This document shows positions 18,349 to 27,824 of a stretch of DNA of 64,000 nt, in pieces (the stretch's first letter is position 1; each line of letters begins with the position of its first letter). The stretch is taken from positions 344,990 to 408,989 of the forward strand of contig NZ_PZJV01000001.1 in NCBI RefSeq assembly GCF_003206155.1, written 5' to 3'. The notes under the pieces were generated by a model. That model was not told the origin of the DNA. It made no database searches and was given only the letters and a program-made list of their open reading frames with translations. This DNA comes from Salinicola halophilus (GTDB lineage: Bacteria > Pseudomonadota > Gammaproteobacteria > Pseudomonadales > Halomonadaceae). The position numbers and the translations under genes were made by a program.

Positions 18349-19779
18349 ATGACGGACATGAGTTGGATCATTGGGGCGCTGCTGGTGATCTCGCACATCG
18401 CGGGGGTGCTTACCGCCATCGTCGCGCTCATGTCGAGCCGAACCTCACAGGGCGCGGTGGCCTGGATCGTGACGCTGATCTCCTTTCCCTATTTCAGCGT
18501 GCCCATCTTCTGGACGTTCGGGCGGCCACGATTCTACGGCTACGTGTCGGCACGAGGGGAGCGCGATACCGTGCTTCGCCAGGTGCTGCAGCGCTATCGG
18601 GGCCACATGGAGTCCTACATTTCCCGCCCCGAATCGGTGAGCGGGCGTATCCGCGCCGTCGAACAGCTGGCGATGATGCCAATGACCCGCGGTAATCGGG
18701 TGGATCTGTTGATCGATGGTGAAGCGACGTTCGACAGTCTCTTCGCGGGAATCGATCAGGCCGAGGACTACATCCTCGTTCAGTTCTTCATCATACGTGC
18801 CGACGAGATCGGCATGGCTTTCAAGCGCCGGCTCATTCATCAGGCCGAGCACGGCATCAACGTCTACTTCCTCTACGACGAGATCGGCAGTCGCGGTCTG
18901 CCCGGCGGCTATCTGCGAGACCTGGAGGAAGCGGGGGTTCGCGTCACGGCGTTCAATTCTTCGCGTGGCTGGCGTCATCGGTTTCAGATCAATTTCCGCA
19001 ATCATCGCAAGATCGTGGTCGTCGACGGCCGCCTCGGCTGGACCGGCGGATTCAACGTCGCGGACGAATATCTGGGGCGAGTCGAGCGCTATGGTCCCTG
19101 GCGCGACACGCATCTTCGGTTGCAAGGGCCGAGTGTGCTCGCCCTGCAGGAAGCGTTCTGGGAAGACTGGTACTGGGCGACCGGCGACATCCTCGCGCTC
19201 CACTGGATTACTCACGACGTCACTGACGCTTCACAGCACGTGGCGATCGTCCCTTCCGGACCCGCGGACGGACGCGAGACCGCGAGCCTGCTGATCCAGC
19301 ACGCCATTCACGGTGCGCGTCACCGGCTCTGGGTGACCAGCCCCTACTTCGTACCCGACCACGGGGTTCAGGATGCCTTGACGCTTGCCGCGCTGCGCGG
19401 CGTCGATGTGCGCGTGCTGATTCCCGAGCGCCCGGATCATCTGCTGGTCTTTCTATCGGCCTTCGCTTTTCTGCCGGAAATGATCCGCAACGGCGTCAAG
19501 ATCTATCGATACCAGCCGGGGTTCCTTCACCAGAAGACGTTGCTCGTCGACGATCACACCGCCATGGTGGGCACGGTCAATCTGGACAATCGCTCCTTTC
19601 GACTCAACTTCGAGGTGACCGCGTACGTGCCGGACAAGACCTTCGCCGCCGAGGTGCAGGCCATGCTGGAGCGGGACTTCTCGGTGAGTCGTCAGGTGAC
19701 CGAACGGGAACTCGCGGAGCGCGCGCTGTGGCGCAAGGTGGTATCACGAGCGACCTACCTGCTGTCGCCCGTGCAGTAG
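18349..19779 (+). CDS. cls: Cardiolipin synthase
   Basis: 476 residues. It belongs to the phospholipase D superfamily and condenses phosphatidylglycerol molecules into cardiolipin in the inner membrane. Two N-terminal membrane segments (residues about 5-28 and 38-55) precede two HKD motifs: NHRKIVVVDG with His219 and HQKTLLVDDH with His394, each followed by the expected GG/N-rich sequence (GWTGGFN, GTVNLDNRS). Length and TM layout fit ClsA-type enzymes. An alternative ATG at 18358 would remove three residues. Cardiolipin content commonly rises with salinity, so the gene fits the halophilic setting. Confidence 0.95.
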   Translation: MTDMSWIIGALLVISHIAGVLTAIVALMSSRTSQGAVAWIVTLISFPYFSVPIFWTFGRPRFYGYVSARGERDTVLRQVLQRYRGHMESYISRPESVSGRIRAVEQLAMMPMTRGNRVDLLIDGEATFDSLFAGIDQAEDYILVQFFIIRADEIGMAFKRRLIHQAEHGINVYFLYDEIGSRGLPGGYLRDLEEAGVRVTAFNSSRGWRHRFQINFRNHRKIVVVDGRLGWTGGFNVADEYLGRVERYGPWRDTHLRLQGPSVLALQEAFWEDWYWATGDILALHWITHDVTDASQHVAIVPSGPADGRETASLLIQHAIHGARHRLWVTSPYFVPDHGVQDALTLAALRGVDVRVLIPERPDHLLVFLSAFAFLPEMIRNGVKIYRYQPGFLHQKTLLVDDHTAMVGTVNLDNRSFRLNFEVTAYVPDKTFAAEVQAMLERDFSVSRQVTERELAERALWRKVVSRATYLLSPVQ

Positions 19780-19837
19780 CGTCGACGTGGCGACGTCGCG
19801 CGGCAACGAGAAACCGGGCATCGAACTGGGGACAGTC

Positions 19838-20755
19838 TTGAATCTAGAAACCAAATGGCTCGAGGACTTCGTGGCGCTGGCCAACTCGCGAAGCTTCTCC
19901 GCTTCGGCCCGTCAGCGACACGTCACGCAGCCGGCGTTCAGCCGGCGCATCCGGTCGCTGGAACAGGCGGTGGGAGCCACCCTGGTGGACCGGTCGACGA
20001 CGCCGGTGAGCCTGACGGCGGAAGGGCAGCTCTTTCTGGTCACCGCGCGCGGTATGGTCGAGCAGCTCAACGATAGTCTCGCGCACCTTCGCGGTCTGGC
20101 GATGGACAACGAGGCGCTCGACATCGTCGCCGCACACTCGCTGGCGCTGGCGTTCTATCCGCGCTGGATCTCTCGTTTGCAGAAGGGCGTCGGCGAGTTG
20201 CCCACCCGCTTGGTGGCGATGAACGTGGGCGATGCGATTCACGTCCTGCGGGAAGGCAACTGCGACTTGATGCTGGCCTATCACGACCCCTACGCCACCA
20301 TGCAGCTCGATGCAGAGATATTTCCGTCATTCTCCATCGGTCAGGTCAAGATGATCCCGGTCAGCGTGCCGCGATCCAACGGTGAGGCGAAGTTCTCCTT
20401 CGACGGCGACAGCGCGATCCCGTTTCTGGCTTACACCCAGGGCGCCTTTCTCGGGCGTAGCGTGCGGATGCTGCTGAAGAACGAACCCGCGCGCATGCGG
20501 CTGAAGACCGTCTACGAGACGGCGATGGCCGAAGGGCTGAAAGGGATGGCACTCGAAGGCGTGGGCCTCGCCTGGATTCCGGATTTCTGTATTCGAGAAG
20601 AACTCGCCGGCGGCAAGCTCGTACGCGCCGCCGACGAGAGCTGGGACATTCCACTGGAGATCCGCCTTTACCGCTGCTCACTGGTGCACAAACCCGGCGT
20701 CGAAAAGCTCTGGCGGCGCATGATGAAGCTGCCGAGCGATTTCCTCCGCGCATGA
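19838..20755 (+). CDS. LysR-family regulator, HypT (YjiE)-like
   Basis: 305 residues from the TTG at 19838. The start NLETKWLEDFVALANSRSFS strongly resembles E. coli HypT (YjiE), which begins similarly with ETKWLYDF; HypT senses hypochlorous acid by methionine oxidation. The winged helix is at residues about 5-65 (RHVTQPAFSRRIRSLEQA) and the substrate-binding-like domain follows. A GTG at 19787 in frame would add 17 residues without family likeness, so the TTG is preferred. A second HypT-like regulator lies at 51.6-52.6 kb. This copy sits between cls and the yihY-like gene; its target genes are unknown. Confidence 0.85.
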   Translation: MNLETKWLEDFVALANSRSFSASARQRHVTQPAFSRRIRSLEQAVGATLVDRSTTPVSLTAEGQLFLVTARGMVEQLNDSLAHLRGLAMDNEALDIVAAHSLALAFYPRWISRLQKGVGELPTRLVAMNVGDAIHVLREGNCDLMLAYHDPYATMQLDAEIFPSFSIGQVKMIPVSVPRSNGEAKFSFDGDSAIPFLAYTQGAFLGRSVRMLLKNEPARMRLKTVYETAMAEGLKGMALEGVGLAWIPDFCIREELAGGKLVRAADESWDIPLEIRLYRCSLVHKPGVEKLWRRMMKLPSDFLRA

Positions 20756-20786
20756 TGCCGCCAAGCGGTTGGGCTCGCGGCATTTT
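20755..20786 (+). terminator. Possible terminator after the LysR gene
   Basis: ATGCCGC (20755-20761) pairs with GCGGCAT (20777-20783) across a 15-base loop, followed by TTTTC. It starts at the last base of the LysR stop codon. The long loop and short T run make this uncertain. Confidence 0.4.
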
Positions 20787-20884
20787 CGGCTAGACTTTAT
20801 CAGGGCGCTGCCAATCGTGGCCGCCGACGTCGATTTGCCGGCATCCTCGTATGGCGGCGCCATATCATTGAGGATGCCGAATCG

Positions 20885-21829
20885 ATGCCCAAGGTCATCA
20901 AGTACTGGTTCAACGTGATCAAGAACGCGGTTCAGCTCTGGCTGGACCGCAATGCGTTCAGCTACGCCGGATCGCTTGCGTTCTACACGCTGTTTTCGCT
21001 CGCCCCGACCATCATCATTGCCGTCACTGTGGTGGGATTCTGGTTGGGCGAGGACGCCGCTCGTGGCGAAATCGTGACTCAGCTCCAGGATACGCTCGGG
21101 GAGTCGGCCGCCAGTGCGATCGAAAGCGCCGTTGCGCAGTCGAGTGTTCAGGCGGCGGGTATTTTCCCGACCATCGCCGGGTTCGTGACGCTGCTCATCG
21201 GCGCCACCACGGTATTCGGTCAGATGCAGTTTTCGTTGAACACCATCTGGGACGTGGCGCCCAATCCCGATCGCAACAGCATGCTGCTGCTCATCAAGAA
21301 ACGTCTGCTCTCCATGACGGTGGTACTCGCGATCGGTTTCGTACTGCTCGTGTCGCTCGTCCTCGGCGTGATTCTGCGCGCCATGTTCCAGTACGCGGGG
21401 TCCTGGATGCCGGGTAGTGAGCTGTTGCTGATGATTGCAGAGTTCGCGCTATCGATTCTGGTGGTGTCGCTGTTCTTCGCTGCCATCTTCAAGGTGCTGC
21501 CGGATGTCGTGCTGAGCTACCGTGACGTGGCCCTCGGCGCCGTGGTGACGGCGGTGCTTTTCATCATAGGACGCAACGCCATCGCGGCCTATCTCGCCTA
21601 TACCGCGACGGCCTCGACCTACGGCGCCGCGGGGTCGGTCGTGCTGGTGCTGCTCTGGGTCTATTACTCGTCGTTGATCCTGCTCTTCGGGGCGGCGTTC
21701 ACGCGAAGCCACGTCGAATCCAAGGGGCGCAAGATCGTCACGCGCAACACAGCGGTACGCGTCCGACACGAGGTGATCACAAGAGAGGAGACAGGCGATG
21801 AGCAATCGGACGATCAAAGCCACCGTTAG
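20885..21829 (+). CDS. yihY: YihY/BrkB-family inner-membrane protein
   Basis: 314 residues. The family signature at the N-terminus is clear (AFSYAGSLAFYTLFSLAPTIII), followed by five further hydrophobic segments (about residues 96-116, 138-163, 177-200, 213-235 and 247-267) and the typical GAAGSVVLVLLWVYYSSLIL near the end. Six membrane spans are expected. The family was once called RNase BN or virulence factor BrkB; its biochemical role is unsettled. The C-terminal tail is hydrophilic and its coding sequence overlaps acyP by 32 bp in another frame, which indicates cotranscription. Confidence 0.9.
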   Translation: MPKVIKYWFNVIKNAVQLWLDRNAFSYAGSLAFYTLFSLAPTIIIAVTVVGFWLGEDAARGEIVTQLQDTLGESAASAIESAVAQSSVQAAGIFPTIAGFVTLLIGATTVFGQMQFSLNTIWDVAPNPDRNSMLLLIKKRLLSMTVVLAIGFVLLVSLVLGVILRAMFQYAGSWMPGSELLLMIAEFALSILVVSLFFAAIFKVLPDVVLSYRDVALGAVVTAVLFIIGRNAIAAYLAYTATASTYGAAGSVVLVLLWVYYSSLILLFGAAFTRSHVESKGRKIVTRNTAVRVRHEVITREETGDEQSDDQSHR

Positions 21830-22070
21830 CGGCCGAGTTCAGGGCGTGAGCTATCGTGACCACGTTCGCCGTCAAGCCGAACGATGGGGTATCACCGGTC
21901 AGGCGGTGAATCTGGCCGACGGCCGGGTCGAGGTGATGGCCTGCGGTGAAGCGACGGCGATTGCCGAGCTCATCGATCAGCTTTGGCAGGGTTCCTCGGG
22001 TGCCTGCGTCTCGGATGTCACCGTCGAAGAGGCCACGTTCACCGCGCCGTCGGACTTCACGACCGCGTAA
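21798..22070 (+). CDS. acyP: Acylphosphatase
   Basis: 90 residues, the usual size. It hydrolyses acyl phosphates such as acetyl phosphate or 1,3-bisphosphoglycerate. The phosphate-binding loop GRVQGVSYR ends in the catalytic Arg, and NLADGRVEV contains the catalytic Asn; both are conserved, although the usual GFR is SYR and the Arg before the Asn is Val. AGAGGAG precedes the ATG inside the end of the upstream membrane-protein gene. It is the last gene of this plus-strand pair and is followed by a hairpin facing the convergent nucleoside hydrolase gene. Confidence 0.93.
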   Translation: MSNRTIKATVSGRVQGVSYRDHVRRQAERWGITGQAVNLADGRVEVMACGEATAIAELIDQLWQGSSGACVSDVTVEEATFTAPSDFTTA

Positions 22071-22123
22071 AAGGGTGTTCCAGCCACTTATCGAGCGACT
22101 TCTGAGACAGGCGAGCAAGGATC

Positions 22124-22148
22124 AAGCCGGCCCGACAGTGGCCGGCTT
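22124..22148. terminator. Hairpin between convergent acyP and nucleoside hydrolase genes
   Basis: AAGCCGGCC (22124-22132) pairs perfectly with GGCCGGCTT (22140-22148) across a 7-base loop. There is no strong T run on either side, but the position between convergent stops supports termination in both directions. Confidence 0.6.
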
Positions 22149-22198
22149 AATCGTTCAGTGACGCGTCGATGGGTACCGAATCGACGCCACGCCGAAGA

Positions 22199-23149
22199 TC
22201 ACTCGGTCGGCGTCAGCGCCTCGACGATCCAGTCGATGACAGCGGGGCCGTTCGCGTCGAGGCAGACTTGCTTGGGCGTGCCGATCGACCAGCGAGCATC
22301 GACGAACTCGCGTTCCAGCGGCGACAGCAGGGTCTGGCCCTCCGCCAGGCCCTCCGTGATGACGCTCAGATATCCCTGCCGGGTCGTGAAAAGGTCGGGC
22401 CGCAGCAGCCACACCAGGGCGCAGCTGTCGTGAGGGCAGCAGCCGTCGATGCCCTGCGCCTTCTGGTAGAAACGCCGGTAGAAGGCATAGCTCTCTTCGA
22501 GTACTCGGCCGAGTTTTTCCTGCCCAGCGACGATCTTCTTCATGCTCGCCGGGTCGAGCACGCAGCGATGGGTCGCATCGAGCCCCACCAATGTCAGCGG
22601 CCAGTCGGCCTGAAGCACTTTCGCCGCGGCGTGGGGGTCATTGAACATGTTGGCTTCGGCGACCGGCGTGACGTTGCCACCCTCGCGAATCGAGCCACCC
22701 ATCACGACGACCTGCTTGACCTTCTGGGGCAGTGTGGGATCGAGCTGGAGCGCCGCGGCGAGATTGCCCAGGGGCCCGACCGCGACCAGCACCACCTCTC
22801 CGGGGCGCGCGTTGACCTGCTCGACGATGAACTGCGGCGCACTCTGTTCGACGGCGTGCGTCGTCGTCTCCGGCAGCGCCATGTTGCCGAGGCCGTTGTC
22901 ACCGTGGATATGCCCCGGCGGCGGATTTTTCTTCTTCACCATCGGCTCGGCGGCGCCCTGCGCCACGGGGATACGCTGCTCGGCGAGTTCCGCCAGCAGC
23001 AGGGCGTTGCTCGTTGCGACCTCGATGGTGACGTTACCGAACGTGGTGGTCATGCCGAGCAGCTCGATCTCGGGGTGTGCCAGCGCGATCGCGATGGCCT
23101 GGGCGTCGTCAACGCCGGGGTCCGTATCGAAGATGATGGAGTGAGTCAT
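22199..23149 (-). CDS. Inosine-uridine preferring nucleoside hydrolase
   Basis: 316 residues. The N-terminal FDTDPGVDDA is the calcium-binding signature of the family, which cleaves the N-glycosidic bond of ribonucleosides to base and ribose. Further conserved parts are MTTTFGN, GPLGNLAAAL, VVMGGSIREGGN, NMFNDPHAA and PHDSCAL with the metal-binding Asp. Resemblance is to the RihA/RihB group, but exact specificity cannot be read. It lies downstream of ribokinase on the same strand, so the released ribose would be phosphorylated by the neighbour; this supports a nucleoside salvage cluster. Confidence 0.92.
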   Translation of the reverse strand: MTHSIIFDTDPGVDDAQAIAIALAHPEIELLGMTTTFGNVTIEVATSNALLLAELAEQRIPVAQGAAEPMVKKKNPPPGHIHGDNGLGNMALPETTTHAVEQSAPQFIVEQVNARPGEVVLVAVGPLGNLAAALQLDPTLPQKVKQVVVMGGSIREGGNVTPVAEANMFNDPHAAAKVLQADWPLTLVGLDATHRCVLDPASMKKIVAGQEKLGRVLEESYAFYRRFYQKAQGIDGCCPHDSCALVWLLRPDLFTTRQGYLSVITEGLAEGQTLLSPLEREFVDARWSIGTPKQVCLDANGPAVIDWIVEALTPTE

Positions 23150-23221
23150 GGGCGTCCTGCTGTTGAAGTCTATTGAAGCGTCCCGCTAGCCAATCCGGCT
23201 GGAAAAATTCCGATGAGGAGT

Positions 23222-23304
23222 CTCGATACGAAAGCCCCAACACGAAAGTCCCGATAGGACAGTTCTGGTGGCAACGCTCGATGCAAAAGTCTCGTCGGGA
23301 GAGT
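23222..23304. repeat. Imperfect short repeats between ribokinase and nucleoside hydrolase genes
   Basis: CTCGATACGAAAG (23222-23234) recurs as CTCGATGCAAAAG (23277-23289). AAAGTCCCG...GGACAGT (from 23245) recurs as AAAGTCTCG...GGAGAGT (from 23286), a 41-bp period. No reading frame or stable terminator was seen in the rest of this 253-bp gap. Confidence 0.35.
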
Positions 23305-23402
23305 CTTGCTGGAAAGCACGGCGGTCGAAAACGAACGACGCGGTGACGGGCGTCGTGGAGTGCCGCGGCGACAACGCCGAACGCGTGTCGCCGACAGGCG
23401 TA

Positions 23403-24380
23403 TCAGTCGGCATCGATGGCGAGCGCGGGCAGGTCGCGCAGCGCCTTCTCCACCGCCGGCTTGTCCGGAATGCTCGGCGCGGCACCGGCCTGCTGAACGC
23501 AGAGGGCGGAGGCGGCGCTGGCAAGGCGCAGCGCCTGCTCGATCGTCTCGTCTCGCTGACGGGCCGCCATGAAGTAGCCAATGAAGGTGTCGCCGGCAGC
23601 GGTGGTATCCCGCGCTTCTACCTGGTGAGCCTCGGCGCGCAGGCGCGTTTCGCCATGGCAGTAGCGCACGCCGTCGCGGCCAAGCGTCAGGACGATCTCG
23701 ATGCCGGGGAAGCGCGCAGTCAACGCCTCGAGCAGAACCTCGACGTCGTCGGCTTCATCGCATTCGACGAGCGCGGCGGCTTCACCGCGATTGAGAAAGA
23801 GAATGCGGCACAGATCGAGCGGGAGCGAAGCGACGTCCGCCGACAGCGGGGCCGGGTTGAAGGCGATCGACAGGCCATGCGATGCCGCGAGCCGGATGAT
23901 GCGCTCGGCATGGTTGCACTCGTTCTGCATCAGTAGCCAGCTGCCCTCGGCGGCCGCCTCCACCAGTGCCCGCTGATGCTTGTCGCTGAAACCGTGGTTG
24001 GCGCCGGGATGCAGAATGATCGCGTTCTCGGCGTTGTCATCCACCTGGATCAACGCATGACCGCTCGCTTCGGCGGTCAGTTCCACCTGCACCGTATCGA
24101 CGCCGGCCCGATTGAGCGGCTCCAGCGCCCAGCGATCGCTCTGGCCCAGACGACCCCAGTGCACGACACGGCCGCCGGCGCGGGCGAGTGCCAGCGATTG
24201 GTTGGCACCTTTGCCACCCAGGACCTGCTGAAAACTGCTGCTCGATAGCGTCTCTCCCGGCCGCACCAGATGCGGGACGCGATAGACGTAGTCGATGTTG
24301 ATCGAGCCGTAGTTGTAAACCATTGGCATCGCGTTCGAGGCGGATAGATCCCCGGTGGGGACCTTGGCATTGAGTGTCAT
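23403..24380 (-). CDS. rbsK: Ribokinase-like PfkB-family sugar kinase
   Basis: 325 residues. PfkB/ribokinase fold: the first signature is NYGSINIDYVYRVPHLVRPG and GGKGANQSLALARAG, and the second is DTTAAGDTFIGYF, whose Asp is the catalytic base and whose AAGD forms the anion hole. It phosphorylates a furanose sugar, probably ribose from the adjacent nucleoside hydrolase. Residues 1-19 are an extension ahead of the fold; an internal start at MPMVYNYG (residue 18) is possible. It begins 3 bp after the stop of the hydroxyacid dehydrogenase gene, so the two are cotranscribed. Confidence 0.88.
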   Translation of the reverse strand: MTLNAKVPTGDLSASNAMPMVYNYGSINIDYVYRVPHLVRPGETLSSSSFQQVLGGKGANQSLALARAGGRVVHWGRLGQSDRWALEPLNRAGVDTVQVELTAEASGHALIQVDDNAENAIILHPGANHGFSDKHQRALVEAAAEGSWLLMQNECNHAERIIRLAASHGLSIAFNPAPLSADVASLPLDLCRILFLNRGEAAALVECDEADDVEVLLEALTARFPGIEIVLTLGRDGVRYCHGETRLRAEAHQVEARDTTAAGDTFIGYFMAARQRDETIEQALRLASAASALCVQQAGAAPSIPDKPAVEKALRDLPALAIDAD

Positions 24381-24383
24381 GCG

Positions 24384-25316
24384 TCAGGCGTTCCAGGCGT
24401 GGATGTTGTCAGCGGTCAGGCTCACGATACGCTGGCGCGCCTCGGGCGATATCCAGGCGTTGTGAGGCGTGACGATCAGGTTCAGGGGTTCCGCGAGCGC
24501 CTCGAGTAGGGCATGGCCGTCACGGGGCGGCTCGACGGGGAGCGTATCGACGGCGAGCCCACCAAGACGTCCGTCACGTAGTGCGTCCAGAGCGGCGGCT
24601 TCGTCGATGATGCCGCCGCGGGCGCAGTTGATCATCAGCGCTTCCGGCTTCATGGCGTTCAACGCCTCGGCGTCGATCAGCCCGCGGGTCGTCTCGGTGA
24701 GCGGGCAGTGTAGGCTCAGCACATCCAGCGTCGGCAGCAGGGAGGCAAGCGCCGGTCGCTCGTCGTTGTCCTCGTGACCCGGTCGGGCAGCGAAAACGAC
24801 CTGCATGCCAAAGGCCTGGGCGAGCTTGGCCACCGCCGAGCCGAGCTCGCCGCTCCCCACGATGACGAGTGTCTTGCCGGCGAGCTGAAGCGTGGGATGG
24901 TCGAGTCGACAGAAAATGTCGCTGCGCTGCCAGGCGCCGTCGGCGAGATCCCGTTGATAACGCGGCAGCCGAGCGGCGAGGGCCAGCATCAGCATCAGCG
25001 TGTGCTGGGCGACACTCTCGGTGCCGTAGGCGGTGACGTTGCGGACAGTGATACCCCGCCGCTCGGCGGCGGCCGTGTCGATGTTGTTGGTGCCGGTGGC
25101 CATCACGCAGATCAGCTCGAGATCGGGAAGGGCGTCGATCAGCTCGGCATCCAGGACCACCTTGTTGGTGAGCGCGATGCGCGCGCCTTCCAGACGGGCA
25201 CGGCACTGTTCGGGCGACGTCAGCTCAAAGATGTCGAGTTCGTCGACCAGTGCGCGGATCGGTTCGAAATCGATCCCTTCGCCGAGTGTCGCGGCATCGA
25301 GTAGAACGGCTTTCAT
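24384..25316 (-). CDS. D-isomer-specific 2-hydroxyacid dehydrogenase
   Basis: 310 residues. NAD(P)-dependent reduction of a 2-keto acid, probably hydroxypyruvate or glyoxylate. The NAD-binding site is VIVGSGELGSAVAKLAQAFG, with Ser in the usual GLGxxG context. Catalytic Arg (NCARGG), Glu (DTLPVEPP) and His (TPHNAW) are all present. The start at 25316 follows AGGATAA at good spacing; an ATG at 25331 would add MRIIA. It is the first gene of the minus-strand cluster with ribokinase and nucleoside hydrolase. Its role in nucleoside or ribose use is not obvious. Confidence 0.9.
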   Translation of the reverse strand: MKAVLLDAATLGEGIDFEPIRALVDELDIFELTSPEQCRARLEGARIALTNKVVLDAELIDALPDLELICVMATGTNNIDTAAAERRGITVRNVTAYGTESVAQHTLMLMLALAARLPRYQRDLADGAWQRSDIFCRLDHPTLQLAGKTLVIVGSGELGSAVAKLAQAFGMQVVFAARPGHEDNDERPALASLLPTLDVLSLHCPLTETTRGLIDAEALNAMKPEALMINCARGGIIDEAAALDALRDGRLGGLAVDTLPVEPPRDGHALLEALAEPLNLIVTPHNAWISPEARQRIVSLTADNIHAWNA

Positions 25317-25393
25317 GGCGATTATCCTCATCCCTTCATCACCTGACGACGCATTGGCGCCATCGACGACAGCGGTTTTGTCAGTCGCTAATA

Positions 25394-25424
25394 TTGCCCG
25401 TGACCGGGCGCTGCGCGCTATACT
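25394..25424 (+). promoter_or_regulatory. Candidate promoter for the fmdB-like gene and aspS
   Basis: TTGCCC (25394-25399) and TATACT (25419-25424) are separated by 19 bp, slightly long for sigma70. The site is in the divergent gap between the dehydrogenase gene and the FmdB-like gene, about 170 bp before the latter. Nothing else was recognised in this 277-bp gap. Confidence 0.4.
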
Positions 25425-25593
25425 ATGCGGCTTTCAAACGCGGGGAAAACGCGTCGCCTTTGGCGAGCGCAGACCCGGCATGCGTCGAGAAGGTTGCGCG
25501 GTCTTCGTCAGCGAGATCGTGCGAGCACCGTCGGGCTCTCCCGCACGGGGCAAATGTCTCTCTATTGTCTCTTGGTCACTGAGTGATGGAACC

Positions 25594-25899
25594 ATGCCCA
25601 TTTACGAATACGAGTGCAAAGCCTGCGGTCATCGTCTCGAGAAATTGCAGAAGATCGGCGCCAGCGCGTTGACCGACTGCCCCGCCTGCGAGCAGGCGTC
25701 GCTGTCCAGACTCATCTCGGCGGCGGGGTTTCGCCTCGCCGGCAGCGGCTGGTACGAGACCGACTTCAAGTCCGGCGGCAAGAAGAATCTGGTCGGAGAC
25801 GCGGGCAAGGCAGCCGGGGATGCCGCCAAGACGGACAGCAAGCCGGCGGATGCCAAAACGACACCGGCGGCATCCGGCGAGAGCAAAACCTCGGCCTAA
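25594..25899 (+). CDS. FmdB-type zinc-ribbon protein
   Basis: 101 residues. The N-terminus MPIYEYECKACGHRLEKLQK and the later CPAC form the four-cysteine zinc ribbon of the FmdB (CxxC_CXXC_SSSS) family, followed by the typical FRLAGSGWYETDF. The C-terminal 45 residues are Ala/Lys/Ser-rich and probably disordered. Proteins of this family are often encoded just before aspS in gammaproteobacteria, as here (27 bp). No regulatory target is known. The ATG at 25594 begins the family signature exactly; longer frames upstream are not supported. Confidence 0.9.
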   Translation: MPIYEYECKACGHRLEKLQKIGASALTDCPACEQASLSRLISAAGFRLAGSGWYETDFKSGGKKNLVGDAGKAAGDAAKTDSKPADAKTTPAASGESKTSA

Positions 25900-25926
25900 C
25901 ACAGCATCTACAACACAGGATCCAGC

Positions 25927-27717
25927 ATGCGCAGTCACTATTGCGGCCAGTTGAACGAGTCATTGATCGATCACGAAGTCACGCTTTGCGGGTGGGTGCA
26001 TCGCCGCCGCGATCACGGTGGGGTCATTTTCCTCGACATGCGTGATCGTGACGGTATCGCTCAGGTGGTGGTGGATCCCGATACCGCAGACGCCTTCGCC
26101 AACGCGGATCGCGCGCGTAGCGAGTACGTCCTGCGCATCCAGGGCCGCATCCGCCTGCGACCCGAGGGCACCCAGAACCCGAACATGCCCACCGGCATGA
26201 TCGAGGTACTGGCCAAAGACGTCGAGGTGCTCAACACCGCGGCGACGCCGCCGTTCCAGCTCGACGAGCACGGCAAGGTGGGAGAAGAGGTCCGCCTCAA
26301 GTATCGCTACGTCGACCTGCGCCGCCCGGAGATGATCGAGAAGCTGCGTCTGCGCTCGCGCATCACTCACAGCGTGCGGGCCTATCTGGAAGGCGAGGGG
26401 TTCCTGGATATCGAAACCCCGATCCTGACCCGAGCGACCCCGGAAGGCGCGCGGGACTATCTGGTCCCGAGCCGTACACACAGCGGTCACTTCTTTGCAC
26501 TGCCGCAGTCGCCCCAGCTCTTTAAGCAGCTGCTGATGGTCTCCGGCTTCGACCGCTACTATCAAATCGCCAAGTGCTTTCGCGATGAAGACCTTCGCGC
26601 CGACCGCCAGCCCGAGTTCACGCAGATCGATATCGAGGCCTCGTTCATCGAGGAGCGCGATATCATGGAGATCACCGAGCGCATGGTGCGCGATCTCTTC
26701 GACAACGTGCTGGATGTCTCGCTGCCCGAATTTCCGCGCATGCCTTACAGCGAAGCGATGCAGCGCTTCGGCTCGGACAAGCCGGACCTGCGTATCCCGC
26801 TCGAGCTGGTCGACGTCGACGACCTGATGGCCTCGGTGGACTTCAAGGTCTTCTCCGGCCCGGCCAACGCCGACGACGGTCGCGTTGCCGCGCTCAAGGT
26901 CAGCGGCGGGGCGAAGCTCTCGCGCAAGGAGATCGACGAGTACACCAAGTTCGTCGGCATCTACGGCGCCAAGGGTCTGGCCTGGATCAAGGTCAACGAG
27001 CGCGCCAAGGGCCTGGAAGGCCTGCAGTCACCGATCGTCAAGTTCATGGAAGGCATCGTCGAGGAGCTGCTCGACCGCGTGGGCGCGCAGGATGGCGACA
27101 TCGTCTTCTTCGGCGCCGACAAGACGCAGGTCGTGAACGAAGCGATCGGCGCGCTGCGTGTGAAGCTCGGTGAAGACCTCGACCTTTATACCGCCGAGTG
27201 GGCGCCGCTATGGGTGGTCGACTTCCCGATGTTCGAGGCGGACGACAACGGCCGGCTGCACGCGCTGCACCATCCGTTCACCGCGCCGTCCTGCTCCCCG
27301 GATGCGCTCGCCGCATCGCCGGCCACGGCGCTTTCTCGCGCCTATGACATGGTGCTCAACGGCACGGAACTCGGCGGCGGCTCGATCCGTATCCACGATC
27401 AGGCGATGCAGCGAGCCGTCTTCGAAGTGCTGGGCATCGGCAAGGCAGAAGCGGAAGAGAAGTTCGGCTTTTTGCTCGACGCGCTGCAGTACGGCGCACC
27501 GCCCCATGGCGGCCTGGCGTTCGGCCTCGACCGTCTGGTGATGCTGATGACCGGTTCGCGCTCGATTCGCGACGTCATTGCCTTCCCCAAGACGCAGAGC
27601 GCGTCTGATCCCATGACCGACGCCCCGGGGGAAGTGAGCAACGAGCAGCTTCGCGAGCTGCACATTCGTCTGCGCCAGAAGGCCAAGGCAGAGGCGCCGG
27701 CCGACAGCGGCGAATAG
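25927..27717 (+). CDS. aspS: Aspartyl-tRNA synthetase
   Basis: 596 residues, usual for bacterial-type AspRS. It charges tRNA-Asp with aspartate. The N-terminal OB-fold anticodon-binding domain ([20 protein letters not shown]) is followed by the class II core: motif 2 [16 protein letters not shown] and motif 3 [12 protein letters not shown], with the bacterial GAD insert between. Whether it is discriminating or also charges tRNA-Asn depends on gatCAB or asnS elsewhere in the genome. It is cotranscribed with the FmdB-like gene and ends at a double hairpin. Confidence 0.98.
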   Translation: MRSHYCGQLNESLIDHEVTLCGWVHRRRDHGGVIFLDMRDRDGIAQVVVDPDTADAFANADRARSEYVLRIQGRIRLRPEGTQNPNMPTGMIEVLAKDVEVLNTAATPPFQLDEHGKVGEEVRLKYRYVDLRRPEMIEKLRLRSRITHSVRAYLEGEGFLDIETPILTRATPEGARDYLVPSRTHSGHFFALPQSPQLFKQLLMVSGFDRYYQIAKCFRDEDLRADRQPEFTQIDIEASFIEERDIMEITERMVRDLFDNVLDVSLPEFPRMPYSEAMQRFGSDKPDLRIPLELVDVDDLMASVDFKVFSGPANADDGRVAALKVSGGAKLSRKEIDEYTKFVGIYGAKGLAWIKVNERAKGLEGLQSPIVKFMEGIVEELLDRVGAQDGDIVFFGADKTQVVNEAIGALRVKLGEDLDLYTAEWAPLWVVDFPMFEADDNGRLHALHHPFTAPSCSPDALAASPATALSRAYDMVLNGTELGGGSIRIHDQAMQRAVFEVLGIGKAEAEEKFGFLLDALQYGAPPHGGLAFGLDRLVMLMTGSRSIRDVIAFPKTQSASDPMTDAPGEVSNEQLRELHIRLRQKAKAEAPADSGE

Positions 27718-27770
27718 TGGCCGCGGCGCATCGCTGGCTCAAAGCGATGCCGTAGCCTGATAGACTCGAC

Positions 27771-27824
27771 GTCTCGCAAGCGAGACCGTTCGAATGCCGG
27801 CGCCCGTGGGCGCCGGTTTCGTTT
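27771..27824 (+). terminator. Tandem hairpins / terminator after aspS
   Basis: A palindrome GTCTCGCAAGCGAGAC (27771-27786) is followed by a strong stem CCGGCGCC/GGCGCCGG (27797-27816) with a 4-base loop and then TTTCGTTT. The second hairpin has the form of a Rho-independent terminator and sits 30 bp before ruvC. Confidence 0.75.

Noticed and set aside
22169-23176. 335-codon frame opposite the nucleoside hydrolase
   Set aside because: The minus-strand product has all family motifs; the plus-strand frame has none.
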